64,000 nucleotides of DNA from JAJRZX01 sp964472295 (lineage in GTDB: Bacteria; Desulfobacterota; GWC2-55-46; JADFVP01): contig CAYYJQ010000001.1 of assembly GCA_964472295.1 (NCBI GenBank), positions 92,546-156,545 on the forward strand. Direction: 5' to 3'. A model generated the notes under the pieces. That model worked only from the letters and a program-made list of their open reading frames with translations. It was not told where the DNA came from and did no database searches. Shown piece by piece: positions 59,882 through 64,000 of the stretch. The translations under genes were made by a program, and so were the position numbers. Positions within the stretch are counted from its first letter, which is position 1; every line of letters begins with the position of its first letter.

Positions 59882-59960
59882 GAACTTCTTCTCCTCTTTA
59901 TTATTTCTTGGCCAGATACTATACCTTATAAGACGCTGAAATCACAGGGAATAAACAGAG

Positions 59961-59987
59961 GGAAAGTCTGACTGATACAGGCCTTCC
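59961..59987. repeat. R1 relic: degenerate H1 hairpin
   Basis: GGAAAGTCTGA...CAGGCCTTCC, again exactly 27 nt, with nine of eleven positions able to pair (one wobble). CGTCG-AAG-CGATG follows and may be a decayed H2. Confidence 0.5.
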
Positions 59988-60045
59988 CGCGTCGAAGCGA
60001 TGTAATGGGGCGCCGTCTTCAAGAGACAGGGCCTTTAATATGGCC

Positions 60046-60444
60046 TCAGCCCTTTATGATTTTTACATACACTCCGCGCGTCCTCGGGCCGTCGAACTCG
60101 GCGAGATATACGCCCTGCCACGTGCCGAGGCGAAGCCTTCCGTCACTTATGATAATGGTCTCCGAGGCCCCGGTGAATGTAGACTTGAGGTGGCTGTCCG
60201 AGTTGCCCTCCATGTGCAGATAATCCATGTCCAGGTGGTCGATTATCTTCGCCATCTTCATGACCATGTCCGTTGTCACATGGGGGTCGGCGTTCTCGTT
60301 TATGGTAATGCCAGCCGTGGTGTGGGGGCAGAAGACCACCACAATGCCCTCGTCCACGCCGCTCTCTCTCACGAGGGCCGAGACCTCGTCAGTTATATCG
60401 ACAAATTCGTTTCTCTTTCTCGTCCTTACCGCAAAATTAGGCAT
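60046..60444 (-). CDS. YjbQ family (UPF0047) protein
   Basis: 132 residues. Characteristic blocks: VDITDEVSALVRESGVDEGIVVVFCPHTTAGITINENAD (part cited), DMDYLHMEGNSDSHLKSTFTG and GRLRLGTWQGVYLAEFDGPRTRGVYVKII. The conserved Cys/His (CPHTTA) and HLK residues surround a phosphate-sized pocket in known structures. Members were reported to have weak thiamine phosphate synthase activity; the true role is uncertain. No thiamine genes are near. It is the last minus-strand gene before the strand switch; the 120-base spacer to the methyltransferase holds divergent start signals. Confidence 0.93.
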   Translation of the reverse strand: MPNFAVRTRKRNEFVDITDEVSALVRESGVDEGIVVVFCPHTTAGITINENADPHVTTDMVMKMAKIIDHLDMDYLHMEGNSDSHLKSTFTGASETIIISDGRLRLGTWQGVYLAEFDGPRTRGVYVKIIKG

Positions 60445-60565
60445 GTCCCCTCTTTAAAAAAGCGCTTTTGTATGATAACTTTACTTTATACGGTCTTTTC
60501 TGTCAACGCGCTCCTTTGGCGCTTGCCTTCGCGGCGCGCGTCACCCTGTTATTGAGGAAAACCCC

Positions 60566-61171
60566 ATGGGCCCCCTTGAGTGGGAAAAATTCTACCGCGA
60601 GACCGAGGAAAAAAAGATGCCCTGGTATTACCCGGGGCTCGACCCGGACCTTGAGGCCGCCCTCCACGAGATGAATATAACTGGAGGAAGTCTCCTTGAC
60701 ATAGGCACGGGGCCGGGCACACAGGCGCTCGCGCTCGCAAGACTTGGCTTCAAGGTTACGGCCACCGATGTTTCAGAAACGGCCATAACCCTATGCCGCG
60801 CAAAAGCACGTGAGATGGGCCTTGATATAAAGTTCATTGATGAAAACATTCTCCACAGCACGCTATCACCCGGCTTTGACGTTATCTTTGACAGGGGGTG
60901 TTTTCACGCCCTGCGCCCAACGGAAAGAGAGCACTACACAGAGGTTGTCCATGCGCTCCTTCACCCGGAGGGGGTGCTGTTTCTCAAGTGCTTCAGCGTA
61001 AAAGAGACCATGGAGGGCGGCCCGTACCGTTTCAGCCACGAGAATATAAGACGTGTCTTCTCGCCCTACTTCAATATACTCTCCATAAAGGAGACCGTGT
61101 ACCACGGGACACTCTCGCCGCTCCCAAAGGCCCTTTTTATAACCATGAAACAACGCCCAAAAAAGGCATAA
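60566..61171 (+). CDS. Class I SAM-dependent methyltransferase (TPMT/TehB-like)
   Basis: 201 residues. SAM motif I is LLDIGTGPGTQALALARLG, motif II KVTATDVSETAITLCRAKA, with IFDRGCFHAL and HPEGVLFLKCFS later. The opening EWEKFYRETEEKKMPWYYP matches the thiopurine/tellurite methyltransferase group, which methylates small thiol, selenium or tellurium compounds. Substrate is unknown. GAGG lies eight bases before the ATG. First gene of a plus-strand group and about 90 bases before tadA. Confidence 0.88.
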   Translation: MGPLEWEKFYRETEEKKMPWYYPGLDPDLEAALHEMNITGGSLLDIGTGPGTQALALARLGFKVTATDVSETAITLCRAKAREMGLDIKFIDENILHSTLSPGFDVIFDRGCFHALRPTEREHYTEVVHALLHPEGVLFLKCFSVKETMEGGPYRFSHENIRRVFSPYFNILSIKETVYHGTLSPLPKALFITMKQRPKKA

Positions 61172-61258
61172 TAAAAAACGCGGGCAATCTGCGGTAAGAC
61201 CGCCCGCCGATTGATTGGCAGGTTTTTTTCCGATACACGCGAATAGGAACAAGAGCAA

Positions 61259-61759
61259 ATGGGACTGGAACTTACAAGAAGCGCCTTTACAGATGACAGG
61301 GTACCGGCCTCGGACGAGGCCTTCATGGCCAAGGCTATCGTTGAGGCCGGAAGGGCCCGGGCCAAGGGCGAGGTGCCCGTTGGGGCAATAATCACACATG
61401 GCGCAAGCGTCATAGCCAGGGGCTATAACATGAAAGAGAGCGCCCCTGACCCCACGCTTCATGCAGAGATAGTCGCCATTACCCGTGCGGCGCGCGCCCT
61501 CTCTGCCTGGCGCCTTGAGGAGACCACGATGTACGTGACCCTCGAGCCCTGCGTCATGTGCATGGGCGCCCTGATACAGGCCCGCGTTCCAAGACTCGTC
61601 TTCGGCGCCCACGACCCAAAGGCCGGGGCCTGCGGCTCTGTCTTTGATTTTTCAAGAGACAGGAGGCTCAACCACAGCGTAAGCGTCACGCCGGGCGTGC
61701 TCGGCAAGGAGTCAGAGATGCTCCTCAAGGAGTTTTTCCTGAGACTGCGGAAAAAATAG
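61259..61759 (+). CDS. tadA: tRNA-specific adenosine-34 deaminase
   Basis: Converts A34 to inosine in tRNA-Arg(ACG). The 166-residue protein has the zinc site HAEIVAI (His ligand and catalytic Glu) and PCVMC (two Cys ligands), plus EVPVGAIITHG before and VFGAHDPKAGACGSV after. The spacing and the D-K-A-G-A tail loop are typical of TadA and not of guanine or cytidine deaminases. It has no N-terminal extension to speak of (about 18 residues before the fold). Ends 100 bases before the phosphomannomutase gene. Confidence 0.96.
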   Translation: MGLELTRSAFTDDRVPASDEAFMAKAIVEAGRARAKGEVPVGAIITHGASVIARGYNMKESAPDPTLHAEIVAITRAARALSAWRLEETTMYVTLEPCVMCMGALIQARVPRLVFGAHDPKAGACGSVFDFSRDRRLNHSVSVTPGVLGKESEMLLKEFFLRLRKK

Positions 61760-61769
61760 CAGTCTTTGT

Positions 61770-61812
61770 TGGTTTTCTTTGTCTTACTTTCTTTTTTCAA
61801 AAAGAAAGTAAG
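61770..61812 (-). repeat. R2 module between tadA and the phosphomannomutase gene
   Basis: Reverse linker TTGGTTTTCTTTG followed by CTTACTTTCTTTTT (61783-61796), loop TC, AAAAAGAAAGTAAG (61799-61812): a perfect 14-bp stem. It may act as a terminator after tadA. Confidence 0.75.
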
Positions 61813-61857
61813 GAATCTTAACTTTTACATTAGTCTTTCTAAAAGGGGGTCTTTTAC

Positions 61858-63315
61858 ATGGCTGAGTTCAGCGTTCCGGAGCACATATTCCGCGAGTACG
61901 ACATAAGGGGCATATACGGTAAGGACCTGACCGACGAGGTGGCCGAGGCCATAGGCAGGGCCTATGCCGCGTATGTGCGCGGCGAGGGGCTTCTTAAGGA
62001 CCCCATCACGGTGAGCATCGCCCGTGACGTAAGGCTGAGTTCCCCGGCCCTTCGGGATGCCCTTATCCGGGGCCTTACGGAGAGCGGCATAAACTGCGTG
62101 GACATAGGCGTCTGCCCCACGCCTCTCCAGTATTTTTCCATGCAGACCCTTACGGTTGACGGCGGGTTCATGATAACAGGGAGCCACAACCCGCCTGAGT
62201 ACAATGGTTTCAAGATAAGCATAGGAAAGGAGACCATTCACGGCGAGGAGATAAAGAAGTTAGGCATGGTCGTGAGGAAGGTGGCCAGGGACCGTCCCCC
62301 ACGGGAGGGGGGCCTTGGCGAGGAGCGCTCAGTAAAGATTATCCCCCCCTATATTGAAGACGTAAAGAACAGGTTTCATCTCCCAGACCTTGAGCGGCCC
62401 ATAAAGGTGGTCATAGACTGCGGCAACGGCACCGCCGGGCCGGTGGCCGTGCCTCTCCTTCGGAAACTCGGCTGCGATGTGGACGACATATTCTGTCTCC
62501 CTGACGGGGCTTTTCCAAACCACCACCCCGACCCAACGGTCCCGGAGAACCTCTCTGACCTTATCGAGAGAGTACTGGCGGAAAAAGCAGACCTTGGCAT
62601 TGCCTATGACGGCGACGCCGACCGCATAGGCGTTGTGGACGAGAAAGGCGGGATTATCTGGGGCGATAAACTCATGGTCATCTTTGCCCGCGACATCATC
62701 GAGACCACGCCCGGGGCCACCATAGTGGGCGAGGTAAAGTGCTCGCAGGTCCTCTACGACGAGATAGAGAAGGCCGGCGGCAGGGCCGTCATGTGGAAGA
62801 CCGGGCACTCGCTCATAAAGTCGCGCATGAAGGAACTGGGGGCCGCCATGGCAGGCGAGATGAGCGGCCATATCTTCTTTGCCGACAGATACTTTGGTTA
62901 TGATGACGCGGTGTACGCCACTTGCCGCCTCGTGGAAATACTTGCGAAAAAACGGGCCTTGGATTCCGGGGCCACGCTCTCGGGGCTCCTCTCGGGACTG
63001 CCATCTACAATAGTCACGCCCGAGATGCGAATAGAGTGCGCCGATGAAAGGAAGTTCAGGGTAATAGAGGAACTTGCCTCGGCCCTTGAGAAGGCCCCCA
63101 CAGAAGACGGCGGCCTTGAACTCACGGACGTAATAACCATAGACGGCCTCCGTATGAACTTCGAGGGCGGCTGGGCCCTTGTGAGGGCGAGCAACACCCA
63201 GCCCGTGCTGGTCATGAGGTTCGAGGCAACGACTGAAGAACTCCTCGAAAAGGCAAAGGCCTTTGTAAGAGAAAAACTCCTCAACGTGGAACCCGGACTG
63301 GACCTGCCTTTTTAA
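61858..63315 (+). CDS. Phosphomannomutase/phosphoglucomutase (AlgC/ManB type)
   Basis: Interconverts hexose 6- and 1-phosphates for nucleotide-sugar synthesis. The 485-residue protein has all four domains: phosphoserine loop TGSHNPPEYNGFK, metal loop AYDGDADRIGVVDE, sugar loop GEMSGHIFF, and phosphate-binding loop VRASNTQPVLVMRF. Opening FREYDIRGIYGKDLTDE is standard. GGGGG lies eight bases before the ATG. Likely supplies precursors to the dehydrogenase and surface polymer genes nearby, although on the other strand. An R2 repeat follows directly. Confidence 0.96.
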   Translation: MAEFSVPEHIFREYDIRGIYGKDLTDEVAEAIGRAYAAYVRGEGLLKDPITVSIARDVRLSSPALRDALIRGLTESGINCVDIGVCPTPLQYFSMQTLTVDGGFMITGSHNPPEYNGFKISIGKETIHGEEIKKLGMVVRKVARDRPPREGGLGEERSVKIIPPYIEDVKNRFHLPDLERPIKVVIDCGNGTAGPVAVPLLRKLGCDVDDIFCLPDGAFPNHHPDPTVPENLSDLIERVLAEKADLGIAYDGDADRIGVVDEKGGIIWGDKLMVIFARDIIETTPGATIVGEVKCSQVLYDEIEKAGGRAVMWKTGHSLIKSRMKELGAAMAGEMSGHIFFADRYFGYDDAVYATCRLVEILAKKRALDSGATLSGLLSGLPSTIVTPEMRIECADERKFRVIEELASALEKAPTEDGGLELTDVITIDGLRMNFEGGWALVRASNTQPVLVMRFEATTEELLEKAKAFVREKLLNVEPGLDLPF

Positions 63316-63329
63316 AGAGAAAAGATTTC

Positions 63330-63464
63330 CTTACTTTCTTTTGGAAAAAAGAAAGTAAGACAAAGAAAACCAATGCCAATGGCCTTACGGCCATTGGAAA
63401 GAACTTGCAGGACGGGTGGAGCGAAGCGAAACCCATCAAATAGAGAGGGTGGGCACTGCCCACC
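63330..63464 (+). repeat. R2 composite: full-length example
   Basis: Hairpin CTTACTTTCTTTT/AAAAGAAAGTAAG (63330-63359), linker ACAAAGAAAACC (63360-63371), hairpin CCAATGGCC/GGCCATTGG (63376-63397), a spacer with GGAGCGAAGCG, and the palindrome GGTGGGCACTGCCCACC (63448-63464). The second hairpin differs from that at 58413 by paired changes (CCAGCGGCC/GGCCGCTGG there). It marks the border between GC-rich chromosome and the AT-rich gene beyond. Confidence 0.8.
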
Positions 63465-63501
63465 AAGGCTGTACCCGCCCCACAAGGATTGAAATTTAAA
63501 A

Positions 63502-64000
63502 ATGAATCCTTCAGAATTAATAGATGAATTAAGAAAAGCATATCGTAAGCCAATATTATATTTTGTAGTTTTAATCTTGTTTGCAGTATTTCTCAGTGGA
63601 GGTGCTTGGCTTACAGGATTTTGGGGGAAAAGAGGAGAACAATTTGCATCGCATACACTACTTAAAAATAAATTGGTCAACCCTGCAAAAGACCCACATA
63701 TGACTCCATTTAGAGGCTCATTCGATTCAAAAATACTATTAAAAAAGAATCCAGGCTTCATATTTAATAGAGATTTTGTTAATAGAGACAAAATTTTAGG
63801 AATTAAAATAGATTGGAAAAGCCACAAACATGATATAGCTAGGCTGAAATCAATCGATTTTTCAACATTAAACAAACTTATTTCTAAAAAATATATCGAC
63901 CCAGCAAGTAGCTACAATAACACCCCAATTGTAAAAAAGTTCTATAATTTTCTAGAAATACACAAAGTTGTGAAAGTTACCGGATATGCAGTAAGCCCCT
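63502..64000 (+). CDS. AT-rich membrane-protein gene, 3' end outside the window
   Basis: An open frame of 166 codons from the ATG at 63502 to the right edge. The protein begins MNPSELIDELRKAYRKPILY, has one membrane helix at about residues 18-40 (PILYFVVLILFAVFLSGGAW), then a Lys/Asn/Ile-rich soluble part (KKNPGFIFNRDFVNRDKILG). Codon use is AT-rich (ATA, TTA, AAA, AAT dominate), quite unlike the GC-rich neighbours, which suggests recent transfer. No family is recognised; there is no enzyme motif in the visible part. No strong ribosome site is seen. The start is placed at the first ATG of the frame. Confidence 0.7.
   Translation, partial: MNPSELIDELRKAYRKPILYFVVLILFAVFLSGGAWLTGFWGKRGEQFASHTLLKNKLVNPAKDPHMTPFRGSFDSKILLKKNPGFIFNRDFVNRDKILGIKIDWKSHKHDIARLKSIDFSTLNKLISKKYIDPASSYNNTPIVKKFYNFLEIHKVVKVTGYAVSP

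Overview
The window looks like chromosome from a Gram-negative, GC-rich bacterium with anaerobic or respiratory habits. The evidence is a complete division and cell-wall (dcw) cluster with a meso-diaminopimelate type MurE, an outer-membrane barrel, many c-type cytochromes, a flavodiiron protein and a ferredoxin-thioredoxin reductase subunit. The gene set (RNase G beside twin B12-type radical SAM genes, a DHH/CBS/tRNA nucleotidyltransferase fusion, cytochromes with doubled CXXCH motifs) fits the Desulfobacterota / Desulfuromonadota / Nitrospirota part of the tree. That placement is an inference and cannot be fixed without a search. Almost every gene up to 60.4 kb is on the minus strand; only tRNA-Cys and the last four genes are on the plus strand.

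Layout. 0-8 kb: start of a secreted protein, two small cytochromes c, RNase G and two radical SAM paralogues. 8.4-26.8 kb: an uninterrupted dcw operon, transcribed mraZ-rsmH-ftsL-ftsI-murE-murF-mraY-murD-ftsW-murG-murC-murB-ddl-ftsQ-ftsA-ftsZ. It has a clear sigma70-type promoter and a three-repeat MraZ operator in front of mraZ. 27-34.6 kb: TPR lipoprotein, membrane adenylate/guanylate cyclase, RNase P RNA, RNase HI, a zinc-ribbon coiled-coil protein, a CAT-anticodon tRNA and a DHH-CBS-tRNA nucleotidyltransferase fusion. 35-44.3 kb: a nine-gene cluster with five multiheme cytochromes (32 CXXCH motifs), NHL and PQQ-type beta-propellers and two HAMP membrane proteins with no output domain. 44.6-49 kb: tRNA-Cys, M20 amidohydrolase, gamma-glutamyltransferase and a GCS2-type ligase. 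49.3-50.7 kb: a compact thiol/redox operon (Rieske, glutaredoxin-like, FTR catalytic subunit, Rieske). 50.9-56.4 kb: a surface-polymer-like group (LicC-like nucleotidyltransferase fused to a membrane-anchored domain, ABC exporter with a degenerate ATPase, TagF/TagB-like transferase, outer-membrane barrel). 56.9-63.3 kb: flavodiiron protein, nucleotide-sugar dehydrogenase, YjbQ, methyltransferase, TadA and phosphomannomutase. From 63.5 kb an AT-rich, truncated membrane-protein gene runs off the edge and has the look of acquired DNA.

The most unusual non-coding signal is a pair of dispersed structured repeat families. Family R1 is about 150 bp and folds as four consecutive hairpins, with full copies at 1582, 31759 and 58142 and relics at 44743 and 59961. 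Base changes between copies keep the stems paired, which suggests selection on structure or mobility as a folded unit. Family R2 is a modular element built around an ACTTTCTTTT...AAAAGAAAGT hairpin followed by a CAAAGAAAACC linker. Both sit only between genes. Other short local repeats (61 bp at 661, 44 bp at 38739, 40 bp at 25181) suggest frequent slippage or duplication in intergenic DNA.
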